Origin: Glandiceps talaboti
Taxonomy: Eukaryota; Hemichordata; Enteropneusta; Spengelidae
Length of the DNA: 64,000 nucleotides
NCBI RefSeq assembly: GCF_964340395.1
Contig: NC_135557.1
Span: 10,921,046 to 10,985,045, forward strand
Reading direction: 5' to 3'
In this document: positions 1-12,519 of the stretch, in pieces
Numbering within the stretch: position 1 is the first letter of the stretch
Layout of the letters: every line of letters begins with the position of its first letter
Translations under genes and position numbers: made by a program
Notes under the pieces: model-generated
Database searches by the model: none
Seen by the model: only the letters and a program-made list of their open reading frames with translations
What the model was told of the DNA's origin: nothing

Positions 1-3000
1 AGACATGGTCCTTATCTAGAAAACTTATATTATACATTAATAGCAATAATGCCAATGAGATAGGAAATATAACTTAGAATGAACCAGTGTTGAATTATTT
101 ATGTGTGATACACTTTAACTATGAAAAGAGAAACATGGACTACCTGGATTTAGTTGTATTTTTGTTTTTAGTATGGCACATTTAATGAGGCAAAACAGAT
201 GAGAATATAACGCTGGGCATTCTCTCCAACGTCTACGATAACACTGTTGGTTTATCTATTAAATTAATACGTTAAATCCATTAAACTGACGTCGGGAACA
301 AGTATTAAAATGATAACGACGTTTTACTAGGGATTCGACATTTATTTATAATTTAATATTAACATATACAAAATGCACCTAGAATTGACACAGCGACTCC
401 CCTCTGTTAATAATCAAACACGATTTTACAGATTTTTTAGACAATACATATATAATGCATACATAATACAATACATATATAATGACGTCATCACTAAATT
501 ATGCGATATTGGAAAAATTATTCAGCCATCCTGATGAATTATATAAAATCATTTTCTCCTGTACACTTCATTAACTTGCGAATAGAAATATGTACGAAAT
601 ATAGACCACGTAAGGTACCGACACAAATAGGGACCTTGTAATCCAGACTGAGCATGCTCAGACGCAAAGGACTTTGGGATTATCTGTGGTTATCGTAATA
701 AGAAATCTGGGACTAATGATAAAATTAACGTCCCACAATGGTAAGGGTAACTATGGATTGATTTGTGGTTACGAACAATGTATCAAGATTGTTTGCAATA
801 CTATTGACTAGTAATGATGATCACATTTCCGATAATGCAACATTCAACACAGCGGGTTTGCAAGTTCCCTATATGGAACAGAAAAAGAGTATAAACTAAA
901 ATTGTTGTCCTGAAAAAGTTGTTATTTTAAATCAGCGGAAACTACCTTGTCAGCCAAACAAAGTTCAACACAAACATAACAAAGCCACACTCATTTGCAT
1001 AGACCGTAAATTTACAACTTGCGAATGTCTTGATATAGTGTGTATTCAATATAAATACGTATCGTAGGTGACAATTAATTCATTCTAATAACAAAATATA
1101 ACATCGAGAATTTAGTCAACAATCATGATTTGCGGGGTTTTATACAACGGGAACTTCCGTGTAGCCGTCACACGATGATGACAATGCCACCATCGTGAAT
1201 GCGTATGTAAATATTGAGATATTGAAGTATCAAGTTAAACCATCTTGAACGGAACAGAAATATAAATTTATTCAAGGAAAATGCATGAAAAGTCTAAAGA
1301 AACAACAACATTTAAATATGGTTTGTTTGAAGAGCTAATTTGGTAGCACTACAAAATACATGATAAAATTGCCAACCGAAACAACATACATTGGAATGGA
1401 AAATGTTCCCAGAATCAATTTGACAGTAAATTATAGCTATTCTGAATGGCAAATTAGAAACCAAGTTTCGACCCTGTCACTACATATATTGATCAGACCA
1501 CTTCCAGAGACATAAATACTGACTTTTTTTTTTTCTACGATAAGCTATGTAAGAATGAATACAACCCAATAATTTATCATTTAAGCTGTTGAGGTGATGT
1601 CATTATGAGAGAAATATAGAAATTGATGACACTTTACACACATTGATGTTTTAGCCATGTATGTCGCACGGTGGCGCCCTTTCGATCTAGCTATAAACCG
1701 AACAAATAATTTTGCAAATTTGGGGAAATACCCATTATTGTTATCTACGAACATTTCGCATTCTGGGGAACTCTAGCTACGAATGTGACCGAGATAAACC
1801 TTAAAGGTAGGGGATTTCAATCTGTTGAACAATAACACTACTTACTTTTCTCTATGTTGTTTCCCACCAAATTATAGATTCAATGGCTTACTTTTAAGTA
1901 AGACCAACATTTTTCTGCCTATCTATTGTAACATTCAATTTAACCACACTAAAATACTGATAAATAGAAGTGAAATAACTCTACTATGTTACTTTCCTCG
2001 TTTACTGTCCCATATAAACTTGGCCTGGTTTAATAGTTAAATTATATGGATTATGTGTTTGCTGCATAAATATAAACACTGCTGAAAGAATATATTTGAA
2101 GGAAACAGTTATAATGTAACATCTTACATGGCATCAAGTAATTCTTTAACAAATTATTAATGGAGAATTGTAACTATCCTGGAACCAATTGCTGATTGAC
2201 ACATATACAAAGAACACTAAAGATGTCATTAAACAACTCAAGTTATTGATTACCTTTCCTAATCCACAACAGACTAAAACTATATATAGTAAACAAAATC
2301 AGAAAGTCAAAGTTGCAAATATATTGTTGAGATTGTGTATGGAAAAAAAATGTTCAAGGTGAATAATAATGGATTCTAAAACTCATACTGACAAAAAACC
2401 AACAGATACATCTAATATGGTCACTGGGGACTTATCAACCCAAACTAAAACTTTCAGTGGCTTTGTTGAAAAGAGCGTAACATGTTGCGTAGATGTAGTG
2501 AAAAGAAGGATTCTAAATTAAAGAATGGACATGGAATTCTTCATCAATAAATTGACATTAAAGGCTACCATGGATCAGAAGTGAATTGTTGGATATCCAT
2601 ACATTAGAGTATTCACCAGTCGTTAACAAACATGTAATCCCAATGTCAGTGAAGCTCAACTAAACACGCTATAATGATACACTTAAAATCAAGAAATACA
2701 ATACTAAGCAATTTGACCCAAGCGAACCTTTAGTATACATTTGTAACACACAAAAAACTAATACTTAAAATACAAATTACGTAAGAACATTTATAACCGT
2801 AGATGATAAAAGCGTTGAAATATTGCCATCTTTATTAGAAGAAGAAGAACAATTATAATATTGCCATATAATGAGCAAAGGAAAATTGCATTTCATTTCA
2901 TTAACTGCAAAAGATGAAGATGAGGCACTAAATGTGGTTTTAAATGTAATATGAACACCTTATAATTGATGAAATTTAGGCCGTGTTTTGTGCCCATTTA

Positions 3001-3193
3001 CAATCTTACTAATTAAATTGTTAGTATGGATAACAACCAATTTCTGAAATTGGTAACAATATATTTGTGTCTAACACTGATGTCGAATGTACCTATAAAA
3101 CCCGAGTAGGGAATAATGCCAATAATTAATTCCATTGGGTTCCATGTTTCGAGATGGAAACCGAGTTCCTCCTCCTTCAACCTCATATACTCC
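1..3193. other. No gene seen; host non-coding DNA
   Basis: AT-rich sequence with no long reading frame on either strand and no recognisable transposon protein. The longest frame (1825-2040, 71 codons) has no recognisable domain and looks like chance. It may be intergenic or intronic DNA upstream of the exon at 3377. Confidence 0.5.

Positions 3194-3242
<49 letters not shown>
3194..3242. repeat. (GT)n microsatellite
   Basis: An almost pure GT dinucleotide run, followed by a G-rich stretch with GTAG/GTAT units up to about 3300. Confidence 0.95.
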
Positions 3243-3244
<2 letters not shown>

Positions 3245-3376
3245 GCGCGCTTGGGGGTGGGTAGGTTTGTATGTAGGTAGGTAAATATGTAGGTATCTAT
3301 GCTATCATTTATAAATAACTTTGAATATTCAACTATTCTTTGTTACCCAATTTTCTCTCGTTTTGTTTTTTTAAAG

Positions 3377-3570
3377 ATGGATTTGATAAACTGAAGCACA
3401 TATGCATCGACAGGATCGGTAAGGGCGATTTGGAGAAGATTACAGAGGCTTACCAACTTGTTAATACTTTACAGGAAGGAAAATTCATAACTGAAAACGA
3501 CCTGTCGTATCTGACATTCAAACTTCGAAAAATAGATCGTAATAAATTTGCGGGCGAGCTACAACCATAA
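3377..3570 (+). CDS. Terminal exon, death-effector-like helical domain
   Basis: The frame opens after a pyrimidine-rich tract ending in AAAG (acceptor at 3375-3376) and ends at TAA 3568-3570, giving about 63 residues. The sequence is helical, with the pattern IGKGDLEKI...YQLVNTLQE...DLSYLTFKL near the middle. This spacing of Leu, Gly-Lys/Asp-Leu and a final basic helix resembles the second half of death-effector domains, which mediate homotypic interactions in apoptotic and innate-immune adaptors. The upstream exon is not visible, so the full domain cannot be assembled. A damaged paralogue lies at 59975-60168. Assignment to the death fold is by pattern only; another small helical domain is possible. 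Confidence 0.5.
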
Positions 3571-5550
3571 CAACGGACAAATTCAACTAATATAATACAT
3601 GTGATTCGAAAGTCGTGACTCAGCTTACTCTACGTACTACTATGTATGAACTGAAATGTGCCGACAGAAAAAAATGCATCGCTTTCGATATTTTAGCACT
3701 TAAAAGGACGTGCTTAATCACGTTTACGCATTTGCTATTAACGTTGTTTTATTTTATAACCAGATAAATAATACAAATTGTGTATAAAGCGAGTGTCTAG
3801 TGTCAGTAGCTTTTGTAGCAAGTCGATTATTAAAATGTGGTTATTTGCATTAAAAAAAATCAAACATCTGTGCTTAATTTCATATATAGGGTAGAAGTTC
3901 ACCCAATATTGAAATAATGTCCCTTGTTCATAACAACAAAACAGTTAATACCTTGTTGCCATCATTATGTGCAAGGCACAAAATAACACGGACAGGTTTG
4001 ATACAGGGGAGTTTGGATGAAAATGATCAATGCGAGTTTGTTCACATAAATAAGAGTAAACTTCTTATGATAGCATGTTTTATAACTGTCCGTACAACCT
4101 AACTGGTTTAACAGTTGAAAAGAAAATATTCAAACACAAACTCAGAATGTAATCGTCCTCAAATATAAAGTACATATTTATACATTTAATGATCATATCG
4201 GCATATGGATGGGTTTTTAAAACTGTTATTATTCATTATTCATCGATACAAAGTAAATTCTGAGTTATGTTTGTTGTTGGGTATTTGTGGTTGAAATGAT
4301 GACACCTTAAAAAAAAACCATCCGTTGCTATTGATGTATGTTTACCCAATTGTGCAAAATTCTGCTCCAATGCTCCGGAAAGGTTTATGGGAGATAACGG
4401 CGGCTCTTTGTTGATTAAATATACAGCGAGCTTCTCAAAACCATACAGCTTTTCTGTTTGATACAACTATGCAGAATCCAATACGAAACTGGACATGCTA
4501 CACTTTAAGACAGCTAACATCAAATGAACACCGTAAAGGACATTTTTCACACCCAAATTTCTACATGGAGATGCAATACATTGTAATAATTTACTTCTTT
4601 TAGACTACATGTACAAACAAATGCGAATAAGAACACATGATCTTACTGATCACAGTTGAAATAAAGGGCAAACATAAATCCATGCGATTCATGATGAGAT
4701 TCAATTGGTGAGCTACCAAGGAATGGACTGATAACATTGTAATTATTTATTTATTTTAGACTACATGTATAAAAAATGTGATCATATTATTCCTAAGTGT
4801 AGCGTATGCAGTTTTTTGTTGGTTTCTGTTTGGTTGAATCAAACAAAAATGCTGCATGGATTTGTGAAATTCACCATACTATCTTCGCAGACCCGAAAGT
4901 GAGAGCTCGTATGCTAGATTAAGGATATTGAATGATTCTGCTGTTTGCTCTTTCAATAGCTAAGCTTAACATTTTTTTGAAATATGTATGACGTGAATCC
5001 TACTCGTCACGTGATAGTTTACCTTTGTTCTAGTAAAACCAGTTAGTGGTTTGCTTCGTGGAGTTTCCATGTATGAAATCGCTCTCTTTCAAACAATGGT
5101 TGGCAAAGGACCAAATGAGATTGGCCTAATCAAACGTATCCACAGTTTACTCTGTCGTTATCGACATACATAAATAGTTACACAGATAAATAACACGACA
5201 TTATATATGGATAAATCCAACATTTTATCAATTAAAAGTTATCACCTTCTTGTGTTTTTTTTACTCGCCATTTGGTAGCTTACCTTTGTCCCAGTGACCT
5301 ATGAAGAAAATTGGTGGTTTGCATCGCGTATCCATGTATGTAATCCAACTCTTTCAACAAATGTTGACGAGGAACTAAATGAGCTTGGCCTCATCAAACA
5401 GGTCAACACTTTACTCTGTCTATACAGTCTGGGTTTAAGATAAATCAGACTGATAATTAATAACCACTATGGTTATCAAATAATAGATCAAATCACATAC
5501 CAAATAAAACTCGGTAACACAATCGAGTATAGTTGTATGGAGACATAATA
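3571..5550. other. Non-coding part of the paralogous segment
   Basis: No gene is recognised. Two related blocks (about 5030-5170 and 5285-5500), each with a GGTTTGC...TCCATGTATG core, form a local tandem duplication. Further copies lie at 60715-60930 and 63300-63530. Confidence 0.5.
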
Positions 5551-5659
5551 ATCTTTGTCGAAGACATCTCTCGATTTGCTTTATTTTTCATTTCTGTCTA
5601 CTCTGTCCTTTTATCTCTTGCCTGCCAGTCAATCTGTCAATATATATCATCTTACCTAT

Positions 5660-6035
5660 CTACACCGCTCGCGATCTCGGTCTCTCCCAGTTAGTCTGCC
5701 CCCCCCCCCTCTCGCAACCTCAGCGACCTCTCTATCGGCCATTTTATGTCTCGTTTGTATTCTCTTTTCCTTCTCTGTACATGTCATTTTCAGCAACTTA
5801 TATCCGTCTGTCCGTCTGTCCGTCCATTTGTCTGTCCGGTATGTCTGTGTGTCTGTCCTGCATGTCTGCCATCGCTCGCGAGCTCTGTCCCTCCCTTTTA
5901 GCCCCCCCCCCTCCCCCACGACCTCTAGCTCTGCAATTTGTCTCATTCCTTTCTCCCCTTCGGTACATACCTGTATATGTCACCTATTTGTATCTATCCA
6001 TCCGTTCGTCTGTCCGACCGTCCATCTTTCTGGCT
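5660..6035. repeat. Low-complexity CTGTC/CCC-rich tract
   Basis: A pyrimidine-rich plus strand made of GTCTGTC, CCCC and CTCTC runs. It gives long spurious frames on both strands that consist of simple amino-acid repeats. Confidence 0.8.
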
Positions 6036-6473
6036 GCCAGTCTTTATATCATATGACTAATTGTCTTGTCATTATCCAAGTCAGTAAGAAACTGGACAAG
6101 CCACACTTTAAGATAGCAATATTGAATGGGTACATTTGCTTGCTACATTGTGTCTTAGAGAAATGGGTTATACACATTCCACCATACAAATATCAACTAT
6201 ACTCTTTTTATTTTAAACTTTAATTTTAACTTTTTTCTTTTGGTATTTATATTTTGGATCAGCAAAATGTATTACCTTATGAAATAAAAGTTGTATACTT
6301 CTATTGAATATTTTGCTTACAAAATCGATAAAAAATCCCCAATTTTTGCCAGGGTCACCCATAGTCCATCGTAATCTTCAGAGTATTTAAGCTTTGTTCA
6401 GTATTTTCACAGACTGTGGTATTTTGTACAAACCTGTCGAGTGTATCATTGGCTTATTTGGAATTGCGATTTC

Positions 6474-6620
<147 letters not shown>

Positions 6621-6889
6621 TCAATTGTGATACATCGTTTCATAAGAACTGTGGTTGTTTCATTATAACGTATAACTGATTTGTTACTATGTGACATCGC
6701 TCTGATTAAGAAAGACGGCATTGTAGTCAGGTAATGTTGGTATAGTATCTCGTGTCCGTACACATCTGATTCACAATCTATTTTACCTTTAGAATCAAAC
6801 AAATAATGGACTTTGCCAAGGATGCCTTCTTAAAACGTAACATATGGGTTACCGACATTTTCCGCGAGTAACAGTAGTCTTGAAAATCT

Positions 6890-8385
6890 CCTTCATTTGA
6901 AAATAGCAAGTCACAATTATAATGTCAGCGAGTGAAACTACAAAGAAAAGACGGAAAAAGTCGTTCAAGTTGAGGTCGCCTGCTATGCTGCATGCAGTGA
7001 CCCCGAAGACGCGCTCGGTCTTATTTACATCTTGTTCCTTATATTAAAACATTTCATATTGATAAAACGGCAGATCTCTTTTTGGAATATTTGGTGGCCC
7101 TGAAAAACTGTTAAACTAGGTACGCAGTTTAAGATCCACTTTCATAATTGTGTTCGACGTTGTCTTTGGTTAAAATGTTGTTTGGTATTGTTATCTCATT
7201 GCACTGACACTAGCGTTATTCCGCAATTCGTTTTAAAGCGACAATTTGCTATGGAAAGAATGGCCCTGAATTTCTAAACAGAGCTGTACCTTCGTCATCA
7301 AAATCCGAACTTCAATTTCCATTATAATGATAATGACAAGGAAAATTCACTGAGTTCATCTTGGGTTCCAACATAAACGAGACCATAAAAGTTTTGGGAG
7401 TTGGGGAAGGAAAATGATTATTTTGTTGTGTGTTACTTATTTGAGAAATCACCATCCATTTTATTTTACTTTGAATGTGACATCTTTTCGGCAACTACTT
7501 TGAAAAATACGACAATAGGCCAGAAAAAATGAAAACAACTGTTTATTCAACCTAACCAATTTTTTTTTCTGGTGGAGGGCAATATATCCTCGTGCGGGCT
7601 TCACATTTTTTTTTCAAAATTAAGGATATTTCTGTATATTTTCTGAATAGTACATTTAACAATATACATTTGAGTCTATTCCAAACTATATAATATCTTA
7701 TACAGTGGTTTACTTGGCTCTGACGACGCATACAAGCATGAATTGATATTAAACTAAGCTGTCGCATATCCAATGTGCACTAAAAAGAATTGAACACAAG
7801 TTTACGACCATTGGAGTGGGCTGAGCAGTCATTGGGCCATCAAAAGTCTGAAAGTCTTGAAATGTTTTTTCTTTTTATTCGGGATCTTTTGGAACCAAAC
7901 TAAACGAGAAGTTATTTACCAAGTGCACATCCGCAAAATATATTTCAGCTTTGCCACAACAAAATACACTTCCAAATAATATGTAGTGCATAGCATAATT
8001 GTTTCAAGTCTGGTATTTTATTACCATTTTCAAGCATTGTAAGGCTTTAAATTATGTCTATGGTTTGATATTCTATGCCTCTAAATGGCGTCATACACTG
8101 TTTTAATTTCATTTTTTTTTTCACCTTTGGAGTTGTCTCCTTCCAATCTGTAGCAATCAAAGTTATAATTGTCTTTCTCCCAAAACAAGATGGAAGGTGT
8201 CTGGCTAAGTACCTCCCTGTATAGGTTAGAACTAAATAGGGACATCTCCTTATGGATGTGAAATCCACATCCTGTGTAAAGTAATCTCATTCGGAGTATT
8301 ATTGGAGTTGGCTATCACTGATATTTATATGTACCATTGTACCATATGATTTTATATCTCCACTGTAGTGTAGGTGACAGAAGCT
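6890..8385 (+). repeat. Dispersed repeat family, copy 1
   Basis: Closely matches 40655-42000 in the same orientation. Shared landmarks are AGCAAGTCACAAT near the start, GATAAAACG..AGATCTCTTT, a TGGAAAGAATGGCCCTGAAT block, and CCACATCCTGTGTAAAGTAA near the end. No protein is encoded in either copy. Copy 1 is slightly longer because of small indels. No inverted termini or target duplication were identified, so the type of repeat is unknown. Confidence 0.8.
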
Positions 8386-8397
8386 GGCCGGCTGTCT

Positions 8398-8505
8398 GGC
8401 TGTCTTTATATCACACGATAGTGACTTTGTGGAAAAAGATGAACACACCTGTCGTTGGCGGTACTACATAATATGTCTGCCTGCCTGCCTGCCTGTCTGT
8501 CAGCC

Positions 8506-8542
<37 letters not shown>

Positions 8543-8640
8543 GACTGACTGGTTGGCTGGCCGGCTGTATGTCTGTCTTTATATCACATGCAGTGACATT
8601 GTGGGAAAAGAGGAACACACCTGTCGTTGGCGGTACTACA
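8398..8640 (+). repeat. Local duplication around a (CTGT/CTGC)n tract
   Basis: The block with CACACCTGTCGTTGGCGG occurs twice (about 8444-8475 and 8619-8645), flanking a CTGCC/CTGT microsatellite at 8478-8540. A diverged third copy is near 61340, in the right paralogous segment. Confidence 0.8.
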
Positions 8641-9227
8641 TAATATAAGTTTTATAACCACAAGATTGTGTTTGTTTGCCTGACAGCACTTGAACTGGAG
8701 TGCACGCAGGCTTAAAATCATGTGGACATACAAACTTTATAAATGTATTTATACCCAGATAAATTATACTAAGTTATATCAGGATCAAGTATCTATAATT
8801 ATGTTGAAGTTCTTGTGACTGTTTCCAGATCTTAAATTTCGTTTAATATGTAGTTTGAAACAAAAAATCCCATATTTATTTTTCAAGTTTGTTGTTTGTT
8901 ATTCACTAATTGTCTTCCAATAATTATGCATGTCTGTTTGTCCTCCCGTTATGTGCCTCACCCTAATTATGCTGGCACTGACCATAATACAAGGCTAACA
9001 AACTATATATGCAAATATCAAATGATTTGGACTACTCACAATCTAGGGGGTACATTTCGGTTGACATGTTACCACAACGTGCCAAACACTAATTCTCCGT
9101 ATTCCGTATAATTTACTTGTAAACAAGGCTGACGAACAACAGTAAATTACTGGGTTTGTTGCTAGGTATACATGTTTCCATTTGTCAATGGATGTCACCA
9201 TTATGCAGTACATGTCTAAACAACAAT

Positions 9228-9335
9228 TGAAATACTACAATTGCAGGAGTTATTTTGATAAGCCTGTTATAAGAACATCGTTTTATCAGTGGTGGACAAT
9301 GAAAATTTGCTTTGAAGGTGCCGAGAAAAAAGAGT
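9228..9335 (+). repeat. Inverted repeat, left arm
   Basis: About 105 bp with the core TTTTATCAGTGGTGGACAAT, matching the reverse complement of 10715-10815. The arms enclose the transposase remnant at about 10 kb. They may be duplicated fragments of one element or its diverged termini. Confidence 0.7.
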
Positions 9336-9979
9336 ATACTTCTTATCACTACGAACTGACAAACATCGATACAAAAACAACACCGGATATGTCTGATGTA
9401 CGTTGACGCGACTCCCTCCTGGTCAGTTTGTTTATGTCTGTGAAAGTAAGTAATGATGCAACATAAAATTCAAGTGAACGCTTATAGATTATTTTTTAAT
9501 TTGGCGCTAAAAGTCGAATTCAACCATTAGTAGGCTTATGCAATATTTTAATCTAGTACATGTATTCTTTGACAAGTTATACTGGTACAATAAGTGTATT
9601 GGAGATCATGTTAGTACATGAAACTTGTCTCATTCTTCTGATTGCAACGAGCAAGCAGTTTGTTTCAGCTATGCATCGCCACAACACGCAACACGTTATT
9701 ACCCACACGGTGCACTAGCAATATCCATTCTGCACTGAGTAACATCAGAGAACATGGGGCTTCCAGACAAATATTTATTAATTACTTTGAATAAAGCTTA
9801 AAATGTGTTTTCAACACTAAATAAATAAATAAATACGTCAACGTCTTTCATGAACTAGTGTGTTCATGTACACATCTTATATTACAAGGTAATTTCTGTA
9901 AAATTCAATCGTATCATGAGCAGTGATGGTTGCCCTGTGTCCTTAAGCCAATTCAAATTGGCCAAAAGTAGTTCACCTT

Positions 9980-10185
9980 CGTAACGTGTATAGGTGCATT
10001 GTCAACTACAACTGTGTCGCCAGGTGCTAGGGCTGGTTGTCCGTCAACAGTATAAACTTCAGCGGCCCCTACAAAATATTATTAGATATTCATTAGTCTT
10101 ACCTGGACCTCGAATAACATCACTGTACTTCACGCCGTCAAATCCGATTGTCACGTACTTGCCCACTTCTACACAGTTCTACGGA
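9980..10185 (-). pseudogene. DDE-superfamily transposase remnant
   Basis: Read on the minus strand, 10185 down to 9980 gives residues in the order IGFDGVKYSDVI, then after a one-base frame change near 10070 VYTVDGQPALAPGDTVVVDN followed by APIH. The motif PGDTVVVDNAPIH is the second-Asp region of IS630/Tc1-like and related DDE endonucleases, where Asp binds a catalytic metal. The C-terminal YSPDLNP-type region and third acidic residue are not found downstream, so the copy is truncated. It is flanked by inverted repeats (9228-9335, 10715-10815). The DDE assignment rests on motif recognition; the exact family is uncertain. Confidence 0.6.
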
Positions 10186-10714
10186 AAATGCCTAAGTGAA
10201 GACTATCGTCAACAACTGGTTACAGAAATGGAAGTTTGCGGAGCGATAAAACATCTGGAGTGTGTCCACTACTTAGTTTTTCAAAAGCAGCGGAGAAAAT
10301 GTCTGTCCCCGACCACAGTAAAGCATGTGGGGACAAAATATTTTGTGAAATTGGTGAACTGAGCAATTGTCGTCGTGGTGGTCCGCCTCAAGAGATTTTA
10401 AAGCAGCCAGACATACATTTTGTAGAAGGATTGAAAAGGGAAAGAAAAGCCTTCTATATGTGATGAACTTGTATATATGTCTTTTGTTGTATTGTCCTGT
10501 TGTGGGGTCGTTGTTGTTGGCGCCCCCCCCCCCCCCCCCACCAACAAAATGAAACGTCGTAACTTTAGGACCAGACAAACCACAGACTTTTGCGAGCGAC
10601 TGACTTCCATAGACATAAACACACTAATACGAGAGTCGAGTGAACCTACATGAGAAGGGGCTGCTCCTGGTCTGTATCGATGTTTGCCAGTTTGACAGTG
10701 ATAACAAGTAGACA

Positions 10715-10815
10715 ATTTTCGGCACTTTCAAAGGCATTTTTCATTGTCCACCACTGATAAAATGTTGTTCTGATCACAGCATGTTTTTAAATAACTCCTG
10801 CAATGGTAGTACTAC
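10715..10815 (-). repeat. Inverted repeat, right arm
   Basis: Reverse complement of the arm at 9228-9335, sharing the ATTGTCCACCACTGATAAAA core, with scattered mismatches and small indels. Confidence 0.7.
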
Positions 10816-11190
10816 ATACTAGATTAAATATTTAACGGCCTTTTTTTGAGATAGTCACTGGTGACGAAGACAGTGGCAATGATATGGCATGGATATGTGT
10901 TAATTAATTAATATAATGAGAACAATAACATGATATAACAGAAACATGAAGTCAGAAACAACATCACTGAAATTAAATATCACAATATTCACTGTATTTT
11001 AACAACTTTTACGGAATAGGACAAAGATTTACAAATATATGCAATACAAGGTGTAAACTGTATGTCAAGCCTCCAAGTATGTCCATTTTGCGAAAGTTAG
11101 AACGTGTTCGGTTGCCTTTAAGAAAACAACAACTGTAAAGTAACAATAACAACAAAACGTCTCATTGGCTGGTTATCACCCAATCACACT
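10816..11190. other. No feature seen
   Basis: AT-rich sequence without a coding frame or recognised repeat. Confidence 0.4.
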
Positions 11191-11280
11191 AATACCTACC
11201 TACCTACCTACCTACCCACCCACCTACCTACCTACCTACCTACATACATACATACATACATACATACATACATACGTGTA
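11191..11280. repeat. (CCTA)n/(CATA)n microsatellite, left of MITE
   Basis: CCTA repeats changing into CATA repeats. The CATA tract resumes at 11709, on the other side of the inserted element. Confidence 0.95.
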
Positions 11281-11708
11281 TGTTACACCCAATCTATGAA
11301 ATTGCCCAATGCATGAAATGGGTAGGTAATTTTGACCAGTTCATGAAATAGTTAATCGTGTTGCCCAGGTTATGAAGTGGGTATGGTAAGATATGCCCAG
11401 TACATGAAATGAGCATCTTTTATACGACACACACATAAAATAAATATCAATCAAACAACTTTATTATCATGTATTTCCAAACTCATCATTTCACAGTTCT
11501 TATTTTATTATAATTCAGAGTAGCTTGTGTTTTTAATAGAGTTCGATAATCAACACCCCAATTCCAAATTCTTGCCCAAAAATTTTAATTTTGCCCTTTT
11601 AGATCGTAATCTATAATCTCATTTGCATAAGGTTGACCATTCCATGAACTGGGCAAAATTACATTGCACATTTCATGAATTGGGCAGTTTCGCGAATCGG
11701 GTGTAACA
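11281..11708. mobile_element. MITE, 428 bp, with about 75-bp inverted termini
   Basis: Starts TGTTACACCC and ends GGGTGTAACA. The inverted similarity continues inward: CCCAAT/ATTGGG, GCCCAA...CATGAAA against TTTCATG...TTGGGC, and AATTTTG.CCAGTTCATG against CATGAACTGG.CAAAATT. It is flanked by TA at 11279-11280 and 11709-11710, as for Tc1/mariner-type insertion, although TA is frequent in this microsatellite. No coding capacity. Repeated CATGAA/TTCATG motifs fill much of the element. Confidence 0.75.
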
Positions 11709-11892
11709 TACATACATACACACATACATACATACATACATACATACATACATACATACTTATATACATACTGACAGACAGACAGACAAACTCATTCATG
11801 CATGCGTGCATGCAAGCATGCGGACAGGCAGGCAGGCAGGCTCATGCATTCATACATACATACATACATACATACATACATACATACATACA
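11709..11892. repeat. (CATA)n microsatellite, right of MITE
   Basis: CATA runs at 11709-11775 and 11849-11892, separated by GACA and CATG/GGCA variants. Confidence 0.95.
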
Positions 11893-12417
11893 TCCTGTTA
11901 CTAGCCGAAAATTTAGAGAAGCCAAATAGCGCACAATTAAATACTTTCCCCACAACTTCCAGTCGAAACAACATACGGTCAAACATAGGACACTACACAG
12001 CATTACACTTAACAATTATCTTATTTAATTTAGTTGTAATGAAACAAAATCCATTGTACCGAACGGTCTTCGACGTATTTCTCCATACTTTGACGTCAAT
12101 GTCCGCACCATTTATACCATACCTCAGGGTCTGCTTACTCTCAGCAATGTCCAACTTTACACGAGAACGACACTTCTCAGAACAGCTACAGTGAAGACGG
12201 GCCTCCCTTGACGAAACCACTGAGAAAACTTCAGGAGCGAGCCATGGACTGCCTCAACTCCCACCAATTGTAGAACAGCCGATGTGGCAATGTATTCTTC
12301 ATTATTTAAAGACTATGTTAATTAAGAGTTAGTGAATACACCTGTTCATTAAAATAATGCATATGAAATAAGACAGGTGGTTTAAGAACCAACCAATAAA
12401 TACTCTCTATCATCACA

Positions 12418-12515
12418 ATACATACATACATACATACATACATACATACATACATACATACATGCATGCATGCATATGCACAAATGCATACGTACATGCA
12501 TACATGCATACACGC
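12418..12515. repeat. (CATA)n/(CATG)n microsatellite
   Basis: Pure CATA repeats grading into CATGCATG and imperfect copies. Confidence 0.95.
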
Positions 12516-12519
12516 AAAC

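Noticed and set aside
5555-6223. 222-codon open frame on the plus strand
   Set aside because: Made of Ser/Leu/Pro and Cys-Val-Ser runs from a CTGTC/CCCC tract, with overlapping long frames on the other strand; no domain and no splice logic.
10273-10715. Gly-rich minus-strand frames near a poly-C tract
   Set aside because: The Gly run comes from the C18 homopolymer; the flanking residues match nothing.
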